A DNA stretch of 64,000 nucleotides from Polytrichum commune (lineage: Eukaryota > Streptophyta > Polytrichopsida > Polytrichales > Polytrichaceae), in the NCBI GenBank assembly GCA_950295325.1, contig OX485804.1, positions 25,856,001-25,920,000 on the forward strand, written 5' to 3'. Of the stretch, positions 33,290 to 45,200 are shown one piece after another (position 1 is the first letter of the stretch; each line of letters begins with the position of its first letter). Position numbers and translations under genes: made by a program. A model generated the notes under the pieces. It was given only the letters and a program-made list of their open reading frames with translations. It was not told the origin of the DNA and searched no databases.

Positions 33290-34660
33290 GTAGTTATTTT
33301 CCGATGCAACGCAAGTAGGCATTTTGTAATGAGAATGCTTCAATTCCGAATAGGTCGTGTGGGAGCTGTGTAGCGATATTAAATGTGTTTTTTGGTAATC
33401 CGCATATTGTTTTATGTAGTGCTATAATCTTCTTATCGAGTTTTTTTATAGCCGGGATAGAGTATGGTACTGCGTAAAAGCTGTAGGCTATACCAGCACG
33501 TATGACTGTATCTGCCATGTTGATTTTTTGTTTCATGGTGGCTGGGCTTGCTACCAGGGCTTGATATTGTTTAATAACTTTAGCTGTAGTTGTATTTTCC
33601 ATTTAAGTGATGGTGCGAGATTGATTCCCAGATAAGTGTATGGTTCGTGTTGGTCTAAGACTGGTAATGGTTGGTTTATATAGTTTATATTAGTAGACTG
33701 GATTAGGGCTTTGAATATTATGGGATTCATTTTAGATTTATTAGGGCATCCAGTCACTGCACATTTGGGTATTCCGATGTCCATTCCTGCCCACTCGCAG
33801 AATTTGTCTAATTTATTTAGTTGTATTTGTAATGATTTTAATTTGTTAGCCATTGCTGCTAAGTCGTCGGCATATGCTGCAGATGATATTTTAACTTTGG
33901 ATGTTCCGAAGGTGTATCCGTTATCTCCTTATTGTAACCATCTAAGGAGGGGTTCTAAAAATATTAAAAATAGGTATGGGCTTAGAGTGTCTTCCTGTAT
34001 TGTACCTCTTTGGATGGGGATGGGTAGTGTTTTACCAAAGTATTCGCCACAGTATATTGTAGAGGCTTGTGAGTATATGTTGCCGATGAGGCTTATGGCG
34101 TCGGTTGGATATCCAAGATCCTTCATTATGGCTAAAAGTCTAGCATGGTCAATGGAGCCAAAGACGTTTTTGAAGTCAATGTAGAGTATATATATGTCTT
34201 GGTTTGTGAATCTTGCGTCTTCTAATGCTGCGATGAGAAGTTGGAGTTGTCTGGATGTTCCTCTTTCATCTCTGAATCCTTCTTGGCTATCGTGCAGAAT
34301 TTGGTATCTTTCCCCATAAGTGGAAAGAATAGAGGTTAATATGCTTGTGTATAGTTTGTATATTGTATTAGCTAGTGCGATAGGTCTATGATTAGTGAGT
34401 TGTGACGGATCACCTTTCTTATATAGTAAAACTGTTAGACTGGTTTTTCACGATGAAGGAATTTGTTTTTGTTTGTAACAATGTTTAAAGAATAGAAAGA
34501 GTAATTTGTGGAAGCGTGGTGGCATATTTTTTAGGATTGAGTTGGGAATTTTGTCTGGTCCTGTGGCTTTGTTATTTTCAAGGTTTTTGAGGCAAAAGTC
34601 ATATGTTTCTTGGTCAAAGTATGTATGTAGGGGGGTTTGGGGTTCTCCACGTTGGTCAAT
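33290..34660 (-). pseudogene. Reverse transcriptase domain of ORF2 (degenerate)
   Basis: Motifs in order on the minus strand: NNKATGPDKIPNSIL (near 34570), NHRPIALANTIYK, EGFRDERGTS, the catalytic YIDFKNVFGSIDH (near 34160), RGTIQEDTLSPYLF where a Gly normally follows Gln, and AAYADDLAAMA (YADD at 33863-33874). The following TYLGINL block and thumb continue in a shifted frame. Stops and the Gln-Glu change mark it as dead. Confidence 0.88.
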
Positions 34661-35506
34661 CGTGAGTCCTTCTAAGTTGTGCCATGGATATTGCCTAACG
34701 CCACATGTGCAATGTAGACGATGTTTATTTTGATAGTGGCATGTGTGTACTGTTGGGCGGTTACTGATGGATTGTTGAATGTGTATTTCTTTTGCTATAT
34801 CTTCATGATTAGTTAGGATGTTATTTTGTCTATCCGTGATTGAGTCGAGGGGTGAAGTTTCAGAGTGTTTAAAGACTTTTCTATTTATCTTTTTGGGACT
34901 TTTTTCGTATATTTGACGGTATTTTGATATAGCTTTTAGAATACAGTTTTTGGTGTATTTTGTGGTGATTTTTCTGGCTTCTTTATTGGCGGTTTTTGCG
35001 ATAGCAGCAATGGTATCAATTCATTCATTTGGGGGGGTGGTTGTTGTAGGTGGATGTGGGATTTGCACATGTTGGTGGTTACGGATTTCATTTAGGATGG
35101 GGTGAGTTTGCCATTGTGGGTTGTTCTTTGCGATAAATATAGTTTTCCTAATGAGGTGGTATGTGTCTAGGTGTTTTTTCCATTCTTTGGATAATTTACG
35201 TGGTAGGAATCCACCTTGTTGTGCTGTTCTGTTCGTAAGGTTTTGTATTGGGGTTGCTTTGCATGTTCTTTCAATGGTATCTGAGACTTTTTCTATAATA
35301 TTGTCTAATGTTATACAGGCTTCATGCCATTGGTCAGGGGTGAGGTGATTGTGATTCTCTAGTAAGCTGGTTAGTTCGTTTAGTTGTGTGGAGTTTGCTT
35401 CAAAGAATTATATATTAAAATTTTCTAAGTTTTCCGGTGGGATTGGATTTAGTATTCTAATTGGTGTAATATTTGTGGGGGGAGGGGGTCTAGCTATGAG
35501 TATGTT

Positions 35507-36285
35507 TTAGGGTATGTGTAAGGTGACTGGGTAGTGGTCTGAGTTTAGGTTCATGTTTGTGTTTGTTGTAGAGGTAAATTTGTTGTTGTCTGGTGAGTTG
35601 ATATAAAAACCATCTATAAGGCTAGTTGATGTGTAATTATAGCCTCCTTGTCTTGTGATATTAGTATTTGTTGGGATATATTCAAGATTAAGGGTTGTAG
35701 TGAAGTTTTTCCATTGAATGTCTTCTTCTTGTGGTGGCGTATTATTATTGTTGTTTTGTCTTCCAGTGAGTGCAATATCTCGGTTGAAGTCGCCGCATAG
35801 GATGTGTATGTGATTAGGGTGTGTAGTTGTTTGGTTAGTGATTTCATTTTTTAGGAAGGGAATGAGGTGGGTATCTTCTAAGTGTGTGGGCATATACATG
35901 TGTATTATTAACCAGGGCAGGAGTGGGTGGTTGTTTATTTTTATTATTTGCAAGTATGGGGAGATATTTGCTGGTGTAGGGATCTTGGTAACGTTTCCAG
36001 TAAATGCGTATTTGTTATGAATGAGCGTGAGTAGGCCACCTCTCCCGGGGGTGTAAGGCATTCTTTGTTGTATGCATCTTGTGAGGGCGTGTGTATTATT
36101 AAAAATAAGCTTGTATTCAGGGAATAGGTTCTGTATGTATTTTGTGGATTTGGTTGCTGTAAGTTTGGTTTCTTGGATATTTATAATTGTTGTGTTCCTA
36201 TGGGAGTGATTTATTAAACTTTGTAAATTTGGTAAGGCTGTGTTAAGCGATGAGGCATTCCAAGTTATTATGTTTGTTTCGTGTT
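35507..36285 (-). pseudogene. AP-type endonuclease domain of ORF2
   Basis: Exonuclease-endonuclease-phosphatase fold motifs in order: NIITWNASSL, NIQETKLT (catalytic Glu), HMYMPTH, LCGDFNRDI and LNSDHYPVTLHI (catalytic Asp-His). It is uninterrupted here. The enzyme would nick target DNA to prime reverse transcription. The stop at 35507 follows directly. Confidence 0.9.
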
Positions 36286-36922
36286 TGGTGTGTGATATGA
36301 AGCTAGGGGTGGTTGTCGGGATGTTTGGGAGTGGGGGAGGGTGTGAGTATTCAGTTATGTTTTCGAGGCAGCGGAGTGATTCGGTAATTAGTTTTTCAGG
36401 AAGAAAGGGAAATTTTCTTTGGAGGATAATTGGAGTAGGTGGAGTCTCTTGGTTATGTATAAATTTATATAATTCAGTATGTGTAGAATTTTTGGGATTT
36501 ATTATATCTTGGTTATCTCTTACAAATGTTGTATATGGATGTTGTGTTAGGATGTGCCTTTCAGGGGGGTTGTTAAGGTTGGTTAGTCTAATGATTAGTG
36601 TGTTGGTCCAAATATCGTTAAAGTCGTAAGTGTGGGGTTGTGCTAGTATGTTATTGCATGTGTCTATGGAGGGGTTTATAGTAATGATTAAAGCATACAG
36701 TATGTGTGTTGATGGGGAATGATTTTGTGTTTGGATATATCGATGTAAGTATGGATACTTAGTGTTTGTCTGGTGATGTAGTGGGTGAATAGTTTCTAGT
36801 ATAGGTGCGAATGAGCTTGCTATGTGTTGGTATTCGGGTTGTAGTTTTATCGTGTTGGGGATAAAATATGTTTTGGCTCTCTTTTTATGTGAATTGGGGT
36901 GAGTGCGTAGAATGTTGGGCAT

Positions 36923-36949
36923 TGGTCCCGGGTTGGGTTCTATATCTCC
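36923..36949 (-). other. 2A-type peptide motif GDIEPNPGP in ORF2
   Basis: The minus strand encodes LALLQCGDIEPNPGP followed by MPN, at about residues 177-185 of ORF2. It matches D-x-E-x-N-P-G-P, the signature of 2A ribosome-skipping peptides, with the typical hydrophobic run and Gly just before. Known in non-LTR retrotransposons of trypanosomes and several invertebrates, where it separates an N-terminal leader from the catalytic polyprotein. Here it would release a leader of about 184 residues from the endonuclease-RT part. Confidence 0.85.
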
Positions 36950-37162
36950 ACATTGAAGTAATGCTAGTTTATTAATGAAGTAATATCCATGGGTTTGGAT
37001 TGTTTTTGTTTTTCGTTTATTTAATTTTAAATATTTTGTAAGTGTGAATTTGATTGTAGTCAAAAGGTTAGGTAAAGCTGGTATTTTATTTGTTAGTTGT
37101 TTAGTTGCGAAGTGTGTATTTGAGTTGTTTCTAGGTGTGTGATTTGTTATTTTCCTAGGTGC

Positions 37163-37465
37163 CCAGTTGTTTGTGAATAGGTATATGTTTCTAGTTCGGT
37201 GGCGAGGCCGGGAGGCCGAGCCTGTTTTATGTTGAAGACCTTGTTTTGGTATAATGCTTTGGATTTTGACCATAATAATTGAGAAGGACTTTGTAATTGT
37301 TTTTTGGTGTTGAATTTGATATTGATGTTGGTGTTGGAATGTATATTGATTTTGTTTTTGGTTATGTTGATTTGTTATTGTGTTAGGTGTCCAGTTGTTT
37401 GTGAGTTGGTATTTATTTTTTGTTTTGTGGCGGGGCCGAGAGGCCGAGGCCGTTATATTCTTTGT
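37163..37465 (-). repeat. In-frame duplication at the ORF2 N terminus (228-bp offset)
   Basis: The encoded segments SASRPRHKTKNKYQLTNNW and SASRPRHRTRNIYLFTNNW occur 76 codons apart; at DNA level CCAGTTGTTTGTGA recurs at 37163 and 37391. The duplication preserves the frame. It lies upstream of the 2A motif, so it alters only the leader. Confidence 0.8.
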
Positions 37466-37929
37466 AAGTGTAAGCATTCTACCACTATTAGTTGTGTAAG
37501 GCGTTCGTTGATGATATTTTGTATGTTTATTAATGGTTGTGGTGTTTGTTTGGTGGTTCTTTTTGACGTACTTGGTAAGTGGCTTTGTTTTGGTTTTTGT
37601 TTGTATGCTGGTTATTTGTGTTTTTATTGGAGTGTTATTGAGTATTGTGTTTATTTTCTTTTCATGTATTTTTTGTATGGTATTAAGTATTATTTTATAA
37701 TATTTATGTTGTGTTTTATTGGTTGTTGTATTTTAGTGTGTTTTGATTATAATGATATTATATATTTTATTGGCTTTTTGTGTATTGAGGTTTTGGTAGT
37801 TGGTGACTTTGAATTGATAAGTTTCTTTAGTTTCGGGTTGATTATGTTTAGTTTTAAATTAAAATTTTTGTTTTTTGGAGTCCAATTTTTCTATTGGGTT
37901 GGTGGTACTTATAAATACCTTATTATTTT

Positions 37930-38158
37930 TTATGCTTTTAGTATTAAAATATATGTTTATGTTTTTAGTATTAAAATATATTTTTATGTTTTTAGTATTG
38001 AAATATATTTTTATGTTTTTAGTATTAAAATATGCTTTTGTATTTTTTAATTTTAAAATATACTTTTGTGTTTTTAGTATTAAAATATACTTTTGTGCTT
38101 TTAGTATTAAAATATACTTTTGTGCTTTTAGTATTAAAATATACTTTTGTGCTTTTAT
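37930..38158. repeat. 27-bp tandem array between ORF1 and ORF2
   Basis: Unit TTTTAGTATTAAAATATAC followed by TTTTGTGC, about 8 copies, more regular toward the right end. Its multiple-of-three length keeps a plus-strand frame open (repeating FSIKIYF-like peptide), which is not regarded as a gene. Confidence 0.9.
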
Positions 38159-38189
38159 TAAGTGTTACCGGGTCATTTTTTTACCTTAC

Positions 38190-39795
38190 CTAGTTTCTCA
38201 TGTCCATATTGTCTTCATCTGGTCCACCTTCCGAGTCTTTTGGCACGCTCTCGATGTAGTTCACTGTTGTTAATAGTTGCTGCTTGAATATTGTAAGTTG
38301 GGCCGATATGGATTTCATTGATTTGTCGGTGTATGTGGTTGCTCTGCGGTACACAATCTCTTCTCTCTCTGCCAACTCTTTGCATAATTTAGAGGTTTCT
38401 CCTTCCATCATTGTCTTCACGTCTTGTCTTGTTAGACCTTTGATTGGTGCATTCTCTAAGGCTTCCACAGTGTTTGCGAGTGTTGTGTTCACATCAGAGA
38501 ACCCTAGTCGTTTTAATTCCTCTTGGAAATGTGCGTTTATACCATCCAAGTTTTTTGGGTGTGAGGTAAATTATATATATTTTCCAAGGAGTTTGGTATT
38601 TTTCTTAACAAATTTTTTGTATACGGCTGCGTTAAGAGATTGTACATTACAACTCCCTACATGCTTCCCATTCTCAATTTTGAAGAAGACGTTTAACACA
38701 TTTCTTTCTCCCATGTATTTTTTCAATTCATGTTGAATTACCTCTGTGTCTTTTACTTTGTTCAAGTTTTTTACTATTAAGATGAGGGCATTTTTTCTAG
38801 TTTTTTTATCTTCGGTTAATTTGTCCCTCTAGGTGAATTTGGCTTCGAAGATTTCATTATCAAATGAGATTTTATAAATATTTATTTTTTTCGCTTGCTT
38901 GGGTGAAGTTGCTACTATCTACGCAAACCCCATTTCTTTCTTTTTCTGGACATTAGTAATTTCATAGTCGTATGTACGGTTAAATCCTTCGTGTACTATC
39001 TCTTCTAAAATATTATACCATTCTTTGCCAATTAGTGTGTCGCTTGTGATTTTTACTGAGAGGAGGTTATTGAGAGCTAGTGTATCGTAAGATTTACATA
39101 TTTTACCTCTCCATGGTTTCCCATCTTCTAATGTGATGATAAATGTCTTTGTCCCTTGTAGGAGACTTTTAGCATCAAGGAGTGGGTTTTTTAAGATGAA
39201 GTTTAATGGTTCCGCTCCATGTAGTAGACTTGTGAAAACATAAAATTGCTATGGGTTCTCCAATTAGCTCCCCAAATTCTATGTTCATTTTTATTAACAT
39301 TTCCTTTATTTTTTGCATGATCACATCTCTTTCCCATTTTTGTTCACCAAGTTCAAAGTGAATGGAGACTTGGTAATCAAAAGAAAACCCGTACTCATCA
39401 ACTTCCACGTCGAATGGAAGTTGGGTTAGGTTGTAATGTTGTCCTTCTTTCCCATCTTCCCTCTTAGATGGCCATTCTCTTTGAGGGACATATGGGAAAG
39501 AAGGTCGCGCATTCTGCATTTCTTTAGCTTCATCGAAGTCAATTTTTCTTTTCATTAATTCCCTAGTAGTTTTCCCATTTTCCATTGGTTGTTCTTTTTG
39601 TTTGTTTATATGATTTAAAGCGTGAAATCCTAACCATAGAGAGGAGTATTTTGACCCTAAGATTTTTTTGCTTTTGGCTTTCTTCTGGGTGGTGGTTACT
39701 ATGGCAAAAGTTGTTCTTTTTTTAGAGGTGTTGATTATTTCATTTTCATCAATCACACAAACATCCATGTTTGTTGTAGAGCTAGCTTCGGCCAT
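38190..39795 (-). pseudogene. Retrotransposon ORF1-like region, broken
   Basis: From a Met at 39795 the minus strand encodes a Lys-rich start, a block with YGFSFDYQVSIHFELGEQKW and WSGTIKLHLKKPTP, then, after 39175, WRGKICKSYDTLALNNLLSV. A later segment (about 38800-38590) reads ALILIVKNL ... GKHVGSCNV, reminiscent of an RNA-recognition motif. The C terminus (38549-38190) is charged and helix-prone. TAG codons near 38919 and 38833 and a frameshift near 38560 break it. It is not recognised by name; position upstream of ORF2 suggests ORF1. Confidence 0.5.
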
Positions 39796-40290
39796 TGTTG
39801 TCCTGTATATAACATCATAAGGAGTATGTTTTTTAGAAAGACACAATACTAAAACATTTCCATAGATTTTTGTAGCATTTTTCAAGATGTTACTTCTTTG
39901 TTTCTCAAGGCAAATACCTTCCCACCACTTAATTGATGGGCCTGATTGGTATTTGTGTTTAGAGAAGAAGTGATATGATATAAAGAGACAAATCTTTGTA
40001 CTTATGCTAGTTTGCCTAGTTAAGACATGTGTACTTTTGGTTTTGAGACAAAAGTGCACATTGTTAGTTTTAGTGTTTTTGATGGTTTTGCAAACATCTT
40101 TTATCTTATTATGCCAAACATACAAAGACAGTTTTCCATGTGTGTTTTTAAAACAAGTTTGTTCAAAGCATTCCCAAGGGTTGTGAGAGTAGACAATGTG
40201 AGAGTAGACAATGTGAGAGTTTCTCCAATATGGGGTGGCTAGTGATAGCCAAAGAGTGAAGACAAGGCTGATTATCCATGTAATATTCAT
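39796..40290 (-). other. Open frame upstream of the ORF1-like start
   Basis: The frame of the ORF1-like region stays open upstream to a Met at 40290. The N-terminal part (MNITWIISLVFTLWLSLATP) is hydrophobic, but the sequence to about 39800 has no recognised domain and may be 5' UTR. A small direct repeat (GAGAGTAGACAATGT, near 40186-40215) lies here. Confidence 0.3.
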
Positions 40291-41025
40291 GCTCCTATCC
40301 TAACAAAGTCTAACAATTCTAAAGTCTAACAATTCTATGTGCCTAATGCTATGTGTGTGTGTCTGCTTGCTAGTGTGTGCACTCTAATGAGAAGTACTAC
40401 AACATAATGAAATTTTATTTGTGAGTTATAGTGTGTGTGATCAATGTAAGAGCTACTCTGATATGAGTGTCTATTTTTCTAAGTGAGTGCTTATGTTCTT
40501 AGCCTATTTGTGTATTCACACTTAGAATTTGATGGGTGGTTAGAGTTTTTACCTTGAAGTTTTGCGGGTGCTTGGTTGTGGCAGCAACAACAGCTTGTTG
40601 AAGTCCTCGGCTTGCGACAGCAGATCAGCAACTTAATAGCAGCAGCAAGACTAAGATTTTCTTCGGGATGAAATTTCTTCGAACTGCAAGTGAGACGGTG
40701 AAATTCGGCAGCAACAATCTTCTGTCTTGATGACTTCCCTCAAGCAGCTCCTGGGTGTTTGATATTTCGGAAGACAACAACTCTCCTTGTCACGGCAACA
40801 ACTGAGATTTCTTCGAGCTCAATTGGTGATGACGCTTCGGTGGCTTCTCTCGTTTATTCGTTTAGAATCAGCAGCTGGTGTGGACTCCTTTACAATTCGG
40901 CTCGGTACTCTTGGCAGGTAGTAGTCTCTCCTTGTATGTTCGGCGAAGTTCCTCTTGATGCAGACTCAGCAGCAACTGTTACTTTCTCTCTGTACTAGCG
41001 GTACTCTCAGTGTACTCCTTTGTTT
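40291..41025. other. Stretch upstream of the retrotransposon, no gene
   Basis: CAGCAGCAA-rich and CTTCGG-rich sequence (40570-41000). It may be retrotransposon 5' UTR or a different decayed element. No recognised protein. Confidence 0.35.
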
Positions 41026-41029
41026 GCCA

Positions 41030-41362
41030 CCAGGATCTCGACTGGTTTATGCCCGAAAAATCTCCTCGATCACTGTTTACGACACACAGGATTTTGACCG
41101 ATTATGCCCAAAAATCTCCCCGCTTACTGTCTTCGGGACTTCAGGATCTCGACCGGTTATGCCCAAAATTCTCCCCGCTCACTGTCTAAGGCACATAGGA
41201 TCTCGGCGGATTATGCTTAAAATCTCCCCGCTCACTGTCTTCGGGACTCAGGGTCTCGACCGGTTATGCCCAAAAATCTCCCCGCTCACTGTCTTCGGCA
41301 CTAGGGGTCTCAACAGGTTATGTCCAAAAAATCTCCCCGCTCACTGTTTTCGGCACTGTTTC
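41030..41362. repeat. Tandem array, 54-55 bp unit, six copies
   Basis: Unit: GGATCTCGACCGGTTATGCC, CAAAAATCTCCCCGCTCACTG and TCTTCGGGACTCA. Starts near 41033, 41089, 41143, 41198, 41252 and 41306. The 54-bp period keeps a plus-strand frame open; not treated as a gene. Confidence 0.9.
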
Positions 41363-41819
41363 GGCATTGTTCACAGGATCAGCTTTCTTCGACGTCAACA
41401 CTCGGTATCAATCTAATGGGTGGTTATCAATCTAAGCTGTAACTTCACTATTTCTGTACTACTTGCTGCAGTCGAGCAGCTTTATGCGATCATTGGAACA
41501 GTAGTCAAGCAGCTCTTGATAGTTTCAGTGTTCTGAGATCACAATATTCAGTGATCTTATGATTTTGACAATTTCGGTACTCTGAAATCACACTATTCGG
41601 CAGTCTAAGTAGTGTAGTAGGAGCCTCTCTATGGAAGATAGCAATCTGTACTATGAGTCAGGTGGATGATGAATATTTGAACAAAAAGATAGATCTGGTG
41701 GATATGTGCTGCGAACTAGCAGATCCAGGTATCTAATGCAAAACCCAACAATGACTTTAAAACATAGATCTCTCCGTTTGCACTACACTCCGTTAGCTAG
41801 TAATCCAGATTAGATCGGT

Positions 41820-42240
41820 GGGTCTCTTAGGCATCGATATCTCTCCTTCGGTAGAGCAGTGGATTTCTTCGTAGCGATTTCTCTCTTGCTGATGTCAATT
41901 CTCCGTCAGTAATAGCTCTCCTTCGGTGCTTCACCAATATCTCTCCTTTGGTGCCTTTCCTCTGGTGCCTCAACGATGTCTTCTCCTTCGGTGCCTCGTC
42001 GATGTCTCTCCTCCGGAGCTTCAATGATGTCTCTCTCCGATGTCTCAGTGGTTTCTCTCCTTCAGGAACAACTAGTCTCTCGGCAGTGTCTCTCCTTCTG
42101 TTGTGTCAGCGGTGTCTCAGTAGTGTCTTTCTTCGGCAAAGCAACAGCGATGTCTCTTCTCTTGATGTCGGACTCTGTCAACGGTGCCTCTTCCTCGGTG
42201 ATGGCAGCGGTGTCTCTCCCGTCGGTGTAGCAGAGGTTAT
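41820..42240. repeat. Irregular CTCTCCTTCGGTGCCTC-type repeats
   Basis: Loose repeats of TCTCTCC-TTCGGTG-CTC and GATGTCTCT. No fixed period and no recognised coding. Confidence 0.65.
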
Positions 42241-45200
42241 GTGTGGTAGTCAGCAGGGGTGATGCAGTAGTGATGCAACAGGTTTGATGCAGTCAGCAGC
42301 AGTGTGCGATAGTAGATTAGTAGCAGAGACTTCAGCATGAATGGGCTTCGAGAAAGTGAGATGAGTGGTATGTTGGTGGAGTAGTTACATAGCGTTGGTG
42401 AGGGAGGTCTCTTCACGGTTGCCCTTTCGGCATCTGAACGGGTGGGTGGATGGAGGAGGGGATTCGAGGAGCAACAACGGCCGCTTCAACTCTATCCCCT
42501 CCCCCTACCTCCCCCTACCTCCTTCAACCTAATCAGAGTACCGGCAAGGCTTCGCCGTGGGTGTCCACTTCTCGGCCACCTACCTCTTACCTCTTCCCTG
42601 TTAACTATCCAAGGAAACAACTCCCCTCCAATACATGTCAAGATACATGTCAATATTCTCTACAATATCATGAATAGACTAAAAAAATTCGAGGGTTTAA
42701 ACCCAATGATGAGTGTAGTTCGTTTTTTGGTTACAAACAAAACCCAAGGAAACAATCAGGGAAGACTTAAAAGGTGATTTGTACAACATCTAGGTGTCTT
42801 AGATAAAATCTATTAGGGGAAACACAAGGTTATATCATTTCACTTTGGATTATGACTGACAATTGATTAACGGGTAAGGGATTCAAACTCTAAAAACCAC
42901 TCCATGTCAGTACATACAAATGTGACAGTTTCTCATCACACTCTAATTTCCCAGTCAATAGTCTGGCAGTGAGTTCATTTTAATTGGACCAAATGCGGTG
43001 CAAAATATAGGCACAACCATAGACCATAATCTTGCAATAGTATCCCATTTTGTCTCTTTACCAAAGCCAAGGGCACTTCGGCGTAGATCATAGTCTTTCA
43101 TTCATTAAACCCTTTTAATGTAACTTGGAAAAGTCAGTGCGGTGATCCTTTCAAGATAAACAATCTTCTTTAATTAAATTCACTTTTAATTAGGCCGTCC
43201 GACGATTGTCTTTTACCTTGTATCGGCCAAAGCAATCAAAATCTCTTTCCTCCAGGCGATAAGTCCAAAACCACGTATGCACGTTAACATAGGCTCACAA
43301 CACTCTTAATCTCGTTGAATTTCATTAATGTTCCAATTCATATCCTTAGATCTTATACGTTTTAGTCCTCAACATATTTCAATTATTGTTATTATGCCAA
43401 GGAATGGTGGTACAATTCAATTCCTAAAAGTGATAAAACTTAACATTAGTTTGAATTTCCTTAAGAGAGTAACGAGAATTGCCTACGTACCAGCCATGTA
43501 AACTGCACGACCATTAATCATCCTGTATCTCAAGTGGCGCTCTGCAGACAATGGCCTCAACAAGTTACATCTCACAACCCATTAATAGTTAGGAATAGTT
43601 TACCCATTTACATTCCGACGACTATAGACTGGGTTAAGGAATTCCTTAAAGACTCTCCCACGACTGCAATATCTATCTCTTCACTTTATATTCACCATCT
43701 TGAAAGACTAGATTAGTGGGGGTGCATACTATACTATATCATAACAATAAAGTTTGATTGACCTCAATGATTAAAGTGAATTGAGATCTACGGAGAATGT
43801 CTCCGACTTTGACGGCTCTGTAATCGGATATTAGTCCATTGTCTGTAATTCTAGTTATTAATTATATTATAAATATATCGATCATTCATTAATTTATCCC
43901 GCAGCATTGGAACTTTCTGAGCAAACAACCTCAATATAATATTTAACTTTAAGAAGCTTAAGACTATAGACTCAATGACGAAGGCGATATGATCTCATTC
44001 CCTCAAATTCTTAACAAAATCCAAGGCTATATTCCCACAATATTTTACTTTGTCGAGCAGGTGCACCATCTGATCATGACTTCGACCACGGTTGAAAGGG
44101 TAGACTCAATTTATCTTCATTGGCTAAGTTCATTATCTAAAGTTAAGAACATACCTAAACAATTCCTTCATTATGTGCTCCTCTCAGACAATGGCCTTAC
44201 CCTCGCCTATCTCTCGGGAATGCTCTCTGCAATAATTTCAGTCAAGCAGTAGCAACGAGCCAAATTATCATGACTGGAATTACTCTAACTCCACTGACTA
44301 TGGTCCCAACATCAATGTGAAGACGAAATCAAAGTAAACTTGAGAACTCAAAACGCGAACAAGACAATAACAACACGACCGGAGCAGAACTGAACAAATT
44401 TAGATTAACTCCCATACGAATTGCTAACTGGTGACCACCTTAAAATAATAAATGTAGCAAGTAATAATAACACTGCACACTCCAGACTTACAAGCTTCCA
44501 CAACTCTCGACACACAAGACAATTGACTCCAAGTAAAATTCTGATATGAATATATTATCACTATAAGCCTCAAACTGCTCGCAAAGTTCCACATAAACAA
44601 CCACAAATAATCAATTTCTCCCAACCTCAAAATGTAAATCAAATTCTAGTACGAACTCCCTGGAACAACAAAGATACACAGGCTGCAAATAAGCCTAGCT
44701 TAATACAACAACATCCGGAAATTGTGGCTTCCCCAAAAACAAAAGTCTTGCCTAACTTGCGGCTCTCCCAGCCTAACTTTCTCTCTCCTCTTTTGTTGCC
44801 TTCCCTCAGACTATATCTACCCCTAGGAAAATGTCGAGGGCTCCTAACTGTCTCAACTGCCAGTCCATGGCCTAAGCAACTGCCTGCCCGCCCATTCCTA
44901 GACTATAGCCCTTACTAACAACAGTTTTTAGTTCTTACTAGACTATATATTGTCCCTTCCACATTTGTCCAGCTAGGAAATAACTAGCTACAAAAAAGAC
45001 TATTTGCCCATAATTTCAGTTTTAAGCCTGGAAAATTAAAAATTACTACCACAATGAGGAATAATTAAAACTAATTGTTGGCATGAGGCGGGCAACCTTC
45101 AAAGTCTCCAACCGCTCCACCACGTCTTTCTCCAAGGCAAAGCGCAATCCTCTGAGTCTACCACGGTGAGGTTGCCAAATGTTATAGCGTATCATCAATC

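Larger units (their letters stand above)
29906..37477 (-). pseudogene. Retrotransposon ORF2 polyprotein (2A, APE, RT, RNase H, CCHC, REL), broken
   Basis: About 2,500 codons from the Met at 37477 to a TAG at 29906-29908, the same frame resuming after most lesions. Domains in order: basic Asn/Thr-rich N terminus; GDIEPNPGP; AP endonuclease (residues about 400-656); linker; reverse transcriptase with YADD; RNase H; CCHC finger; PD-(D/E)xK-like nuclease. Lesions seen: TAA just after the SDHYPVTL motif at 35507, another TAA about 30 codons on, a stop in place of Trp near 34449, a stop before the YADD block, a frameshift near 33600, and a shift in a nine-base C run near 30262. The coding strand is very A/C-rich (Asn, Thr, Pro, Ile), unlike the neighbouring host genes. 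Confidence 0.85.
29700..40290 (-). mobile_element. Dual-endonuclease (Dualen/RandI-like) non-LTR retrotransposon, degenerate copy
   Basis: Minus-strand element with an ORF1-like region (about 39795-38190), a linker with 27-bp repeats, and a long ORF2 (37477-29906). ORF2 domain order is 2A-type motif, AP-type endonuclease, reverse transcriptase, RNase H, CCHC finger and a PD-(D/E)xK-like nuclease. Carrying both endonuclease types plus RNase H is the defining combination of Dualen (RandI clade), described from the green alga Chlamydomonas. This copy is inactive: several in-frame stops (for example just after 35507) and frameshifts. The 3' region has a structured module and a hairpin. Neither end has a defined target duplication; the 5' limit is arbitrary and could extend to about 42.4 kb. 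Confidence 0.85.

Noticed and set aside
37304-38273. Plus-strand frames rich in Phe, Tyr, Ile and Cys
   Set aside because: Antisense to the retrotransposon ORF2 N terminus and the 27-bp tandem array; composition is the complement of A/C-rich coding DNA.
40955-41416. Plus-strand repeat-containing frame of 153 codons
   Set aside because: Explained by the 54-55-bp tandem repeat; no start context or domain.
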